From positions 26,969,506 to 27,033,505 of the forward strand of contig CM068379.1 in NCBI GenBank assembly GCA_034770075.1: DNA of 64,000 nucleotides, given 5' to 3'. Under the pieces are notes generated by a model that was not told the origin of the DNA, did no database searches, and saw only the letters and a program-made list of their open reading frames with translations. Made by a program: the position numbers and the translations under genes. Below, piece after piece: positions 10,442 to 18,782 of this stretch. The first letter of the stretch is position 1; every line of letters begins with the position of its first letter. This DNA is from Aralia elata (taxonomy: Eukaryota; Streptophyta; Magnoliopsida; Apiales; Araliaceae).

Positions 10442-12091
10442 CAAGGAATTGCAGATCAGTTGGCCGAGATGCCGTCGGGAGGGATGGAACCGTTAGAAAC
10501 TCCTCTACCAGGTGAAGATATATTCTGGTTGTCAGATACGAAATGCAATGATGAGGGACAATTCTGGAAGCTGTATTTTGATGGTGCCATGAATGCTGAG
10601 GGGGCAGGAGCCGGAGCAGTCCTGGTCTCTATCACCGGAGAGCAATACCCCGTGGCCGCTAAACTGCATTTCAGCAATTCGAACAACACCGCTGAATACG
10701 AGGGATGTATCTTGGGACTCCGCTTGGCCCGCGACATGGGAGTGAAGAGGCTAGCAGTGTTCGGGGATTCAGAATTGGTAATCAGACAGGCAATCGGGGT
10801 GTACAACACTAAAAAGCTTCGGTTACTTCCATACCATCGTTGTGTTACCCAGCTGATGCAAGAGTTCGAAGATATCGCTTTTCGACATATCCCCCGGGGT
10901 CGGAATGATTTTGCAGATGCATTGGCAACCCTGGCCTCCGTAATCCACATAATCAAAAGAAAAGACATTCCGCAGGTTGAGATAGCCGTACAGAATGCCC
11001 CGGCATATGAGGAACATGTGGCAGTGTTATCAGACGAGGTGGGGTTGGCAAGGCAGCCCTGGTATCATAACATCAGGGAATATCTGAGAGATAGATCCAT
11101 TCCTGACCAGGCGAGTCGAACTGAGAGGATGAGAATTCAAAAAATGGCGATGAAGTTCTACTTGAGTGGGGATTCACTCTACAAGAGGGATGCTGGTTTG
11201 GGACTGTTGCAGTGCGTGGATGAGGCGCAGGCCCAAAGGATTATGAACGAAATACATGGTGGAGTGTGTGGGCCACACATGAGTGGACCGATGCTGGCCA
11301 AAAAGATTTTGAGAACAGGGCATTATTGGTTGACCTTAAAAACTGACTGTGATGATCATGTCAAACGGTGTTACCAATGTCAGGCGCACGGTAATGTGAT
11401 TCATACGCCCCCCAATGAACTGCACTGTATGACCTCCCCGTGGCCATTCTCAATGTGGGGAATGGACGTGATCGGACCAATAGAGCCCAAAGCAAGCAAC
11501 GGGCACCGATTCATTTTCGTCATGATCGATTATTTCACCAAGTGGGTGGAGGTAGCCTCTTTCCCCAAAGTCACTCAGGAGGTTATCGTTGGGTTCATCA
11601 GGAATAATGTCATTTGTCGATACGGGCAACCTGAGGTTTTGGTCTCCGACAATGCTAAGAATTTGAACAACGCCCTCATGAAGGGATTGTGCGACCAGTT
11701 TAAGATCAAACACCTCAACTCTGTCATTTACCGTCCCAAAATGAATGGGGCAGTGGAGGCTGCCAATAAGAACATCAAGAAGATCATGGCAAAAATGTCT
11801 GCTAATCATCGGGGATGGCCAGATCTGCTACCCCTCACCCTGCTGGCATATCGAACATCAACGCGTACTTCTACAGGGGCAACCCCTTACGCTTTGGTGT
11901 ATGGAATGGAGGCCGTCCTGCCAATTGAGGTTGAGATGGCATCCCTCAGAATAATGATCGATGCTCAGATAAGCGAGGAGGATTGGATGCAAGATCGATA
12001 CGACCAGTTGGCCCTAATTGATGAAATGAGGGTGGCTGCTGTTTGGCATGGTCAGTTATATCAACAAAGGATCTCCCGATCATATGACTAA
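10442..12091 (+). CDS. pol: Archaeal-type RNase H and integrase, pol part 2 (D)
   Basis: Continues pol after the +1 G frameshift; the first ATG is 10460 (MAEMPSGG). The second RNase H has all four acidic residues: YFDGAMN, NTAEYEG, GDSELV, NDFADAL, so this is probably the working enzyme. Integrase follows: His/Cys zinc domain (EIHGG ... HYW ... CYQC), catalytic core Asp in GMDVIGP, Asp in VSDNAKN, Glu in NGAVEAANK. The core is complete. The frame is lost near 12080-12100 and stops at 12091, before the C-terminal domain, whose remainder is readable at 12092-12264. Confidence 0.92.
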   Translation, partial: QGIADQLAEMPSGGMEPLETPLPGEDIFWLSDTKCNDEGQFWKLYFDGAMNAEGAGAGAVLVSITGEQYPVAAKLHFSNSNNTAEYEGCILGLRLARDMGVKRLAVFGDSELVIRQAIGVYNTKKLRLLPYHRCVTQLMQEFEDIAFRHIPRGRNDFADALATLASVIHIIKRKDIPQVEIAVQNAPAYEEHVAVLSDEVGLARQPWYHNIREYLRDRSIPDQASRTERMRIQKMAMKFYLSGDSLYKRDAGLGLLQCVDEAQAQRIMNEIHGGVCGPHMSGPMLAKKILRTGHYWLTLKTDCDDHVKRCYQCQAHGNVIHTPPNELHCMTSPWPFSMWGMDVIGPIEPKASNGHRFIFVMIDYFTKWVEVASFPKVTQEVIVGFIRNNVICRYGQPEVLVSDNAKNLNNALMKGLCDQFKIKHLNSVIYRPKMNGAVEAANKNIKKIMAKMSANHRGWPDLLPLTLLAYRTSTRTSTGATPYALVYGMEAVLPIEVEMASLRIMIDAQISEEDWMQDRYDQLALIDEMRVAAVWHGQLYQQRISRSYD

Positions 12092-12264
12092 AGAGAGTCA
12101 TGCCTTGCCAAGACGAAGCCAGGGGGAAGTTTGCCCCAAACTGGGAGGGACCTTTTGTAATTAAAAAGGTGCTATCCGGAGGAGCCCTCATATTGCAAGA
12201 AATGGATGGTGAGACATTTCCACAACCCCTAAATTCTGACTCAGTGAAGCGATTCTACGCTTAA
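12092..12264 (+). pseudogene. pol: Integrase C-terminal tail, out of frame (D)
   Basis: A shifted frame reads GKFAPNWEGPFVIKKVLSGG and ends NSDSVKRFYA with TAA at 12262-12264. This is the usual Tat integrase C-terminus (SH3-like fold), so a small indel at about 12080-12120 separated it from the core. Confidence 0.8.
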
Positions 12265-12777
12265 ATCATCAATTTCCTTTTCCTTTGAGGAGCGAACTAC
12301 GTAGGACCTGATCTCCCAACTTGTGGGGGTACGTAGGCAGCCATCATGGCGCGGTCCGATCCATAAAAAATAATCCTTTCCCTAAAACAAAAGAGAAACA
12401 ATCCCCAACAGCCAGAAAAACCTGCCTAAACCCTCAAAACTTTCCCGAAACCAGCCAACCAATCCTTTCCCTACCAAATTGACATAACTCTGATCAAACC
12501 AAACAGTTAGCCAAAGTCTGGAACTCAATCCAATGAAATCGACAGGGGTACGGCAATATCTGTCAAATCTCCATCAAGACTTGAGAAGAGAAAGAAAGCG
12601 AAATGTCAAAATCATGATCAACCGGATAAGATGATGATCCAATGAAGGGCAACGATACAACAAAGAGGGAAAATGACTAAATTTAAATACCTGTTTACAT
12701 GTATAAATCTTTTGTTACAAGATTGCCTTCTCAATAACCGATGAAATTAACATAGTCTATGCAGGAAATAAAACAAT
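12265..12777 (+). other. Post-pol untranslated region (D)
   Basis: No coding domain on either strand. 12290-12345 has the CGAACTACGTAGG ... GGTACGTAGGCAGCC block I associate with the post-pol region of Tat elements. 12660-12777 is probably the 3' end of the opposite-strand gene. Confidence 0.5.
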
Positions 12778-14343
12778 CTATAAATCTGCAACTAACTGAA
12801 GCAGGATGGATAGGGTGGTGGATAGATCTGAGGCATCAGCATCCCCTGAAATCTGCCGGCCCACCATGTCGATGCGGTCCAACAAGGCAGCGGCCCGGCT
12901 GACAGTCCCAGAGTGTGCATCTATGACTGTCCTAGCCTGAAGAGCAATGGCATCTCTATCAGCTATGGCAGCATCTCTGGCTAGAATAGCAGCATCCCTC
13001 TCAGCAATGGCGGCATCCCTCTCAGATTCAATAGCCATCAAGGACAGTCGGATCCGGCTATGTTCAGTATCCTGACTAGGGAGAGAGTCGACTGAGATCG
13101 AATGATATATGGTATCGTCTGGGAAAGTCACTCCAGAGTCGTCAAAAGTCCCAGTCTGACTCACACCAACCGCATCCGAATCTCCGCGCAACCATTGCAC
13201 ATAAGCGAATGTCTGGATGGGGCAACTATCATTGTACTCGGCCAGGATCCTACGAGGCCAAAGATCATATACCCGCAGTAGACCTCTCTCTGTCTGGGGT
13301 GATGCAGGGAATCGGTAGTCGGCCGCGCCCGTGAAGGGGTGGAAATCCTGTGTCTGACCAAACTGCCCCATCACCGCCATGGGATGGTAAGTCGTCACAC
13401 CCCTCAAGCCAGCAATGGGAATGAAGTCCAGGTCGGGCACATGAGTCAGGAAGCTCATAAAGGAGCAATAACCCGAATAAACCAGGAGATGAAAGGGATC
13501 CTCGATGACCGACAGAAATGCTGTCCAGGAGGCCGCATCAGTACAGCTCACAGGACGAAATGAAAACTGCGTGGTTATGTCATGACTGAAGCAAAACCCT
13601 TGGCGACGGAGGTGGCCGATGGGACTAAGATGACTCATGAACCACACGTACAACAAAGTCGAGCTCCCTCGGAATACTCTGCCTCGGAAGGACTGACAGT
13701 ATGAGGCTGACATGTAAGTATCCGCCAATATCATGGGAAGAATGGTGTGATCCTCCTGAAGGGCCCTAACGGCCGCGACCACCCGCATGTCCAAATGATC
13801 GGGTCCCGCGGGCAAGTACAGAACTGAGAGGATACAGGCCATCAAAACGTCTAGCCTCAAAACGCCCCAGCGCTCCTCCGATACAGAAAAATCCCCAGAG
13901 AAGTGGCGAAAACTGTCAGGTGAGCCGAATCGGTCAATCAAAAAGTGAAGAGGAACCAAGTGATCTGATGTGATCGCCGATAGCAGAACCGCCCTCCGCA
14001 ACCCAGTAAAGGTCAAGAACTGACGGCGCATGGGACCAGATGTGATCCTGGCACAAGGTCTATCCAAAGGCAAACCGGTGAAGCGACCATACTCCTCGAG
14101 GGTGGGGGTCAGCTCTACTGTCCCTAGCCTGAACACTTGACGAGCAGGGACCCAATATCTCAAAATACCATCCACAAAGCCCGCTGGCACCTGAAAGGTT
14201 AATAAGGACCGAGAGGGTCCCAAAAGACCATCTGCGATGACCCTGTCGGCCGGCGATAAACTGTCCAACCAACGGAGGAGGCTGCCGACCAACCCTGTAA
14301 GAGGAATGGAATCCAAGCATACCACGACATCTGAGGACGTCAT
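12778..14343 (-). CDS. Antisense ORF, DUF7745-like protein with C-terminal coiled coil (D)
   Basis: 521 codons, opposite to gag-pol. The N-terminal half has YWVPARQVFRLGTVELTPTL then EEYGRFTGLP, the hallmark layout (structured helix, TPTLEEY, short turn) of DUF7745-type plant proteins found in retrotransposons and near plant mobile domains; the family call is from memory of the motif. Residues about 430-470 hold four ERDAAIA-like heptads, a probable coiled coil made by a 21-bp repeat. TTTTTTTTCTACAG immediately precedes the ATG, a strong acceptor-like site, so this may be a downstream exon of the gene at 14645-16500 or a separately spliced gene. Function unknown. The full open frame suggests recent constraint. 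Confidence 0.72.
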   Translation of the reverse strand: MTSSDVVVCLDSIPLTGLVGSLLRWLDSLSPADRVIADGLLGPSRSLLTFQVPAGFVDGILRYWVPARQVFRLGTVELTPTLEEYGRFTGLPLDRPCARITSGPMRRQFLTFTGLRRAVLLSAITSDHLVPLHFLIDRFGSPDSFRHFSGDFSVSEERWGVLRLDVLMACILSVLYLPAGPDHLDMRVVAAVRALQEDHTILPMILADTYMSASYCQSFRGRVFRGSSTLLYVWFMSHLSPIGHLRRQGFCFSHDITTQFSFRPVSCTDAASWTAFLSVIEDPFHLLVYSGYCSFMSFLTHVPDLDFIPIAGLRGVTTYHPMAVMGQFGQTQDFHPFTGAADYRFPASPQTERGLLRVYDLWPRRILAEYNDSCPIQTFAYVQWLRGDSDAVGVSQTGTFDDSGVTFPDDTIYHSISVDSLPSQDTEHSRIRLSLMAIESERDAAIAERDAAILARDAAIADRDAIALQARTVIDAHSGTVSRAAALLDRIDMVGRQISGDADASDLSTTLSILLQLVADL

Positions 14344-14644
14344 CTGTAGAAAAAAAATATAGTATCAAAAAGACTGTACAGGGGTCATTTTCTATCCATG
14401 AATAAAGAGCATGCATCGTACAGACAATAATAAAGCAAATGAATTTCATAGAGATAAAAGATAAAGAACTGTGCATAAATAAATAAATGAGTTCAGTACA
14501 TAGTGCATGAAATGAAAAATAAAGCTAAACAGGTACAGGTACAAAAGCCCTATCCTATCCTGATCTAGATAAAGTCAATCTCATCTATGAAGGCGGGATC
14601 CTCAAACTGGTCCCCTGGGGTCGCCGAAGTCGAGGGCCCAAAGT

Positions 14645-15355
14645 TCATATCGGGGATGTATGGCCGCGCGGTGGCATCAGATGAGCTCGGCCCCGCATCA
14701 TAACCCGTACCATCAGGATCATAGGTGTAAGCGACAACTGCTCCACCTGGCGGGTCAAAGTGTCTATCTGCTCAGTGTGGGTAGGGCTCCGAACACAGGC
14801 TGCCCAGTCAGTCATCATCACCGAGCCGGGGACCATATCCCCGAGGAAGAATGTGGCCCGGGTCTGAGGACCGATAGTGCGGGGCACCCACCAAGTACGG
14901 AAAGCATCACTCGTACTGGGACCCGTAGAAAGCATCCGACCGTCCTCCCCTGCAAGCATGATCTCTGAAGGCTGAGAGTCCAGCGGCCAGGAAGTAGTGA
15001 TAGGAAGGGAATGCGGGATCCGGATCTCTCCTGTGACGCATCTGAATGCGCGCTCCCCCAGGTACATCACCCATCCTCCAATACTCTGCAAAGTGAGGCG
15101 ACGGGTAGAAAGCTCGAACTCCAGGCCAGAAGGGTTCCCATCATCGAACCCATCAGCCAAATGCTCGGAGAGGTAGGGAATCCAGGCGACATCTGCAGCA
15201 GTGATCAACTCCAGCTGGATGCGGCAGTGTGCAAAGCTGCCTGATATCGGGACCTCCTCCAAAGTGCTGTGATGCCACCGTCGGCCCCGGGGATAAGTAT
15301 CAAGGCCGAGAGTAGTGACAGGCCTCAGGCATGGAAGACGCTCGTAGGCCCAGAA
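14645..15355 (-). CDS. Antisense plant-mobile-domain gene, exon 3 (D)
   Basis: Exon begins at 15355 after an AG at 15356-15357, phase 0, reading FWAYERLPCLRP, the Trp-Ala-Tyr-Glu signature common in plant mobile domain proteins. It ends in an amphipathic HTEQIDTLTRQVEQLSL segment and TGA at 14645. A different frame from about 14730 reads VAYTYDPDGTGYDAGPSSS and ends IDEIDFI with TAG at 14565-14567, which looks like the original C-terminus, so one indel near 14725-14770 is inferred. Confidence 0.65.
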   Translation of the reverse strand, partial: FWAYERLPCLRPVTTLGLDTYPRGRRWHHSTLEEVPISGSFAHCRIQLELITAADVAWIPYLSEHLADGFDDGNPSGLEFELSTRRLTLQSIGGWVMYLGERAFRCVTGEIRIPHSLPITTSWPLDSQPSEIMLAGEDGRMLSTGPSTSDAFRTWWVPRTIGPQTRATFFLGDMVPGSVMMTDWAACVRSPTHTEQIDTLTRQVEQLSLTPMILMVRVMMRGRAHLMPPRGHTSPI

Positions 15356-15455
15356 CTGCGAACAGAAACAGTGAAAAGCATGAGTTCCCGACAGATGCAG
15401 AAAGAAAAGAAATGAATTGACGGGAAATACATTAAGAAAAAGAAAGAGGCCTCAC
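15356..15455 (-). other. Predicted intron 2 of the antisense gene (D)
   Basis: On the minus strand CTGCTG|GTGAGG at 15455 and TTCTGTTCGCAG at 15356 bound 100 nt with a T-rich end. Splicing keeps phase 0 and joins FLL to FWAYE. Confidence 0.65.
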
Positions 15456-16112
15456 CAGCAGGAAGTGATAGAATCCGAGCCAAGCGTCTGTCTGGCCCTC
15501 CGAACGTAGACGCATACCGTGGAGGAAATAGGCAAAGGTGAATGACCCCCAGTCATAGTCACCGATGCGGTCCACATCTCTGACCGCTCCTACGACGCTG
15601 AAATGAATGGTGGAGGAGTTGTTCCCCAGAAAACAACCCCTCATGATGGTCAGGAACAGGCGTCGTAGCAGAATGTCCCTGGTGCCCTGATCCGCTGGAA
15701 TGGGCAGTGCGTACAGACCCCCAACAGCATCGACAGCCAAAGCGCCGGATCGAATGCTACGGGCCTTAAAGACCCGATCCTCAGCACCGAAGCCCAATAA
15801 AGCCCGGACCTCCACAGGAGTGATATCGAGATCTAGAGGAACGCGGGACCCGGCAAACTCTATGCCCGTAATGTATCTCCAATCCCAGGGGGTCAGCACA
15901 ACCTCGCAGTCAAGAAGGTGAAGAGACTGCGTTTGGTGAAACCAGCGCTCAGATAAGGCCCTCATGTAACCCCAGGGGCACTGGCGGGGAATAATAGTAA
16001 AAAAGTGACGGAAGCCCCAAGAATCCACCACCGCCCGGTAGTCACTGTGCAAGGCCGTGTAAAGGGAGTAGATGTTGAACCAGTTGCCCCTCGGCTGAGT
16101 AAACTCGGGTAC
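15456..16112 (-). CDS. Antisense plant-mobile-domain gene, exon 2 (D)
   Basis: 219 codons carrying most of the domain: YTALHSDYRAVVDSWGFRHF, RALSERWFHQTQSLHLLDCE, VVLTPWDWRYITGIEFAG, LLRRLFLTIMRG. This matches the plant mobile domain (PMD, aminotransferase-like) layout: a helix, ERW, a beta strand before LT.WD...TG. PMDs occur in host MAIN/MAIL proteins and in transposons. Exons 1-3 join in phase 0 with canonical GT-AG introns. Since the gene is antisense to the genomic RNA, its introns are not removed during retrotransposition. The expected promoter is at 16501-17146. Confidence 0.75.
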
Positions 16113-16194
16113 CTGGGGCAATCACCAATGGGTCAGTCCGGATAAAAGGAGAATTGAGAAATTGAGAATAAAATCAGAATAGAACCGAATATAC
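16113..16194 (-). other. Predicted intron 1 of the antisense gene (D)
   Basis: Minus strand GAG|GTATAT at 16194 and TTGCCCCAG|GTACCC at 16113: 82 nt, phase 0, joining SLVANE to VPEFTQP. Confidence 0.65.
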
Positions 16195-16500
16195 CTCGTT
16201 AGCCACGAGAGATGCCGAGGGATGACGACTGAGATCCCGACCCAATAGATCGGGGATCTGCACAAATGCGCCAGACGGGGCACTATGAGGAGATGGGGCC
16301 GGTGTGCTGGAGGATGGTCCCTCTGCCGCGACCTCCAGAGGAACAGCCTCCTCAACGTCCGGATGATCAGGACGAATGACAGCCTCCGCCAAGCGGCGAG
16401 CCTGACGGGTCCGAGGAGGAACGGGGACAGGTGCAGCCCTACGACGACGAACACCTGAGGTCCATGACACGGAGGAGCTACTATGAGCATCGGGATCCAT
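16195..16500 (-). CDS. Antisense plant-mobile-domain gene, exon 1 (D)
   Basis: Starts ATG at 16500 (MDPDAHSSSS), 102 codons, disordered and rich in Ser, Pro and Arg (RRRRAAPVPVPPR, SSSTPAPSPHS), as is usual for the N-terminal tail of these proteins. It ends in SLVANE at the donor site. The start is the first ATG in a clean frame; an overlapping frame from 16520 is a shadow. Confidence 0.6.
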
Positions 16501-17146
16501 AGCTGGAACAGAACAGGCAAGGAGGAAGGTAAGTTCCCTTTTGAATTATGTCACGAATATTCTAAATTCCTACCCACATCATATAATTAATGCAACACGA
16601 TGCATGTTTATGGTATGTAAAAAAAAAATAAAAAATAAAAAATAAAATTTCGACAGAGTTCCGTTTGTAAAATGGACATCCCAGGCATAAGCCAAACGTG
16701 TTTTCAATCGATCCAAGCCTCAAACAGATCAAAATTGCATTCATATGTGTAGGTACAGCATGTAAAGTACAGTCATGCATGATTTTCTTGCAGAAAGGAA
16801 TAACAATATGTGGGACTACATCATGAGCATAAAATAGGACTCACACAATTGCTACATAGCATGTATATATGATGATACATAGCATAGCATTGTAAAGCAT
16901 ACATTTCTATCTCTAAACATGCAAATAGCCAAATGTATAGTAAAACGTTGACGAAATTGAAAAGTGAACGGTCAAAGTGTTACCTGTAGCGCGTAGAGCG
17001 ATCCTACCGGAGCGGTTTTTGCAGAAAAGTTGGAGAAATCGACAAAGGGCCTTTGCAAACGAGCAAAATCTCAAGAATCTATGTGGGGTACTAAGTTGAA
17101 AGTGACAGATCTGGAGGCGGCGAGCCGCTTATGAATCCCGATCTTG
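16501..17146 (-). promoter_or_regulatory. Region upstream of the antisense gene (D), no ORF
   Basis: AT-rich, about 650 bp between the antisense ATG and the palindromes at 17147. It holds an A-rich run (16620-16650) and GCATGTATATATGATG at 16859-16874, but no certain TATA box. Promoter role is inferred from position only. Confidence 0.35.
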
Positions 17147-17188
17147 GCCGCAGATCAATCTGCGGCTGGCCGCAGATCCATCTGCGGC
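17147..17188 (+). repeat. Internal copies of the D LTR palindrome
   Basis: GCCGCAGATCAATCTGCGGC at 17147-17166 and the same with CC in the loop at 17169-17188. These are the hairpin motif of the D LTR repeated more than a kilobase outside the LTR. No other LTR sequence accompanies them. Confidence 0.85.
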
Positions 17189-17249
17189 TGGCCCTGGTGG
17201 GTCCACTTGGCTCCCTTGCGACCGTTTGATGTGTCTAGTGAAAATGAAT

Positions 17250-18577
17250 TACGAGATGGATGTCCGGCGACGAAAACCGGCTCCGGCAAGATAACCAACC
17301 GGCGACGATAACCGGGGGTTACAAGATGGGTGACCGGCGACGATAACCGGCCCCGACGAGACGATCGACCGGTGACGATAACCGGCGATTACGAGATGGA
17401 TGTCCGGCGACGAAAACCGGCTCCGGCAAGATAACCAACCGACGACGATAACCGGGGGTTACAAGATGGGTGACCGGCGACGATAACCGGCCCCGACGAG
17501 ACGATCGACCGGCGACAATAACCGGCAATTACGAGATGGATGTCCGGCGACGAAAACCGGCTCCGGCAAGATAACCAACCGGCGACGATAACCGGGGGTT
17601 ACAAGATGGGTGACCGGCGACGATAACCGGCCCCGACGAGACGATCGACCGGCGACGATAACCGGCGATTACGAGATGGATGTCCGGCGACGAAAACCGG
17701 CTCCGGTAAGATAACCAACCGGCGACGATAACCGGGGGTTACAAGATGGGTGACCGACGACGATAACCGGCCCCGACGAGACGATCGACCGGCGACGATA
17801 ACCGGCGATTACAAGATGGATGTCCGGCGACGAAAACCGGCTCCGGCAAGATAACCAACCGGCGACGATAACAGGGGGTTACAAGATGGGTGACCGGCGA
17901 CGATAACCGGCCCCGACGAGACGATCGACCGGCGACGATAACCGGCGATTACGAGATGGATGTCCGGCGACGAAAACCGGCTCCGGCAAGATAACCAACC
18001 GGCGACGATAACCGGGGGTTACAAGATGGGTGACCGGCGACGATAATCGGCCCCGACGAGACGATCTACCGGCGACGATAACCGGCGATTACGAGATGGA
18101 TGTCCGGCGACGAAAACCGGCTCCGGCAAGATAACCAACCGGCGACGATAACCGGGGGTTACAAGATGGGTGACCGGCGACGATAACCGGCCCCGACGAG
18201 ACGATCGACCGGCGACGATAACCGGCGATTACGAGATGGATGTCCGGCGACGAAAACCGGCTCCGGCAAGATAACCAACCGGCGACGATAACCGGGGGTT
18301 ACAAGATGGGTGACCGGCGACGATAACCGGCCCCGACGAGACGATCGACCGGCGACGATAACCGGCGATTACGAGATGGATGTCCGGCGACGAAAACCGG
18401 CTCCGACAAGATAACCAACCGGCGACGATAACCGGGGGTTACGAAAGGGGTGACCGGCGACGATACCCGGCCCCGACGAGACAATCGACCGGCGACGATA
18501 ACCGGCGATTACGAGATTGATGTCTGGCGACGATAACCGGCTCCGGCAAGATAACCAACCGGCGACGATAACCGGGG
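17250..18577 (+). repeat. 140-bp tandem array with a 4 x 35-bp higher-order structure (D)
   Basis: About 9.5 copies of a 140-bp unit: the phrase ACAAGATGGG falls at 17321, 17461, 17601, 17741, 17881, 18021, 18161 and 18301, exactly 140 apart. Inside each unit CCGGCGACGATAACCGG (or one-base variants) recurs every 35 bp (17334, 17369, 17404, 17439, 17474), with different 18-bp spacers, so the unit is a tetramer of an older 35-bp monomer. Open frames across it are by-products (140 is not a multiple of 3). Tandem arrays in the 3' region of Tat/Ogre elements are known sources of plant satellites. Confidence 0.95.
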
Positions 18578-18782
18578 GGGTATGAGACGATCATCCGCAT
18601 TGCGTTGATACCCTTTTACGAATATAATTGCATCCATTGCATCGTACGTTGCATCGTAAGGCATATGTGTAGCATCACGTATGTATTGTCATCCATGTGC
18701 ATTGTCATCTATGCATCAGGTGTCTATTCTTTATCTTGTTCATTTCATTCATTATTTCATAAACATGATAAAAAGGGGCAGC
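18578..18782 (+). other. Region before the D 3' LTR with polypurine tract
   Basis: The polypurine tract is AAAAAGGGGCAGC, about 18770-18782, directly before TGTAGACACC. It primes plus-strand synthesis in this class of elements. 18630-18690 contains several GCATCGTA/GCATC repeats of no evident function. Confidence 0.75.

Noticed and set aside
17319..18484. 60-70-codon minus-strand ORFs in the tandem array
   Set aside because: They repeat with the array period, 140 is not a multiple of 3, and the Arg/Ser/Pro-rich product has no family; by-products of a repeat lacking stops in one frame.
17250..18577. CRISPR-like array of regularly spaced repeats
   Set aside because: The spacers are themselves repeated every 140 bp, there are no cas genes, and the setting is a plant retrotransposon; it is a tandem repeat with higher-order structure.
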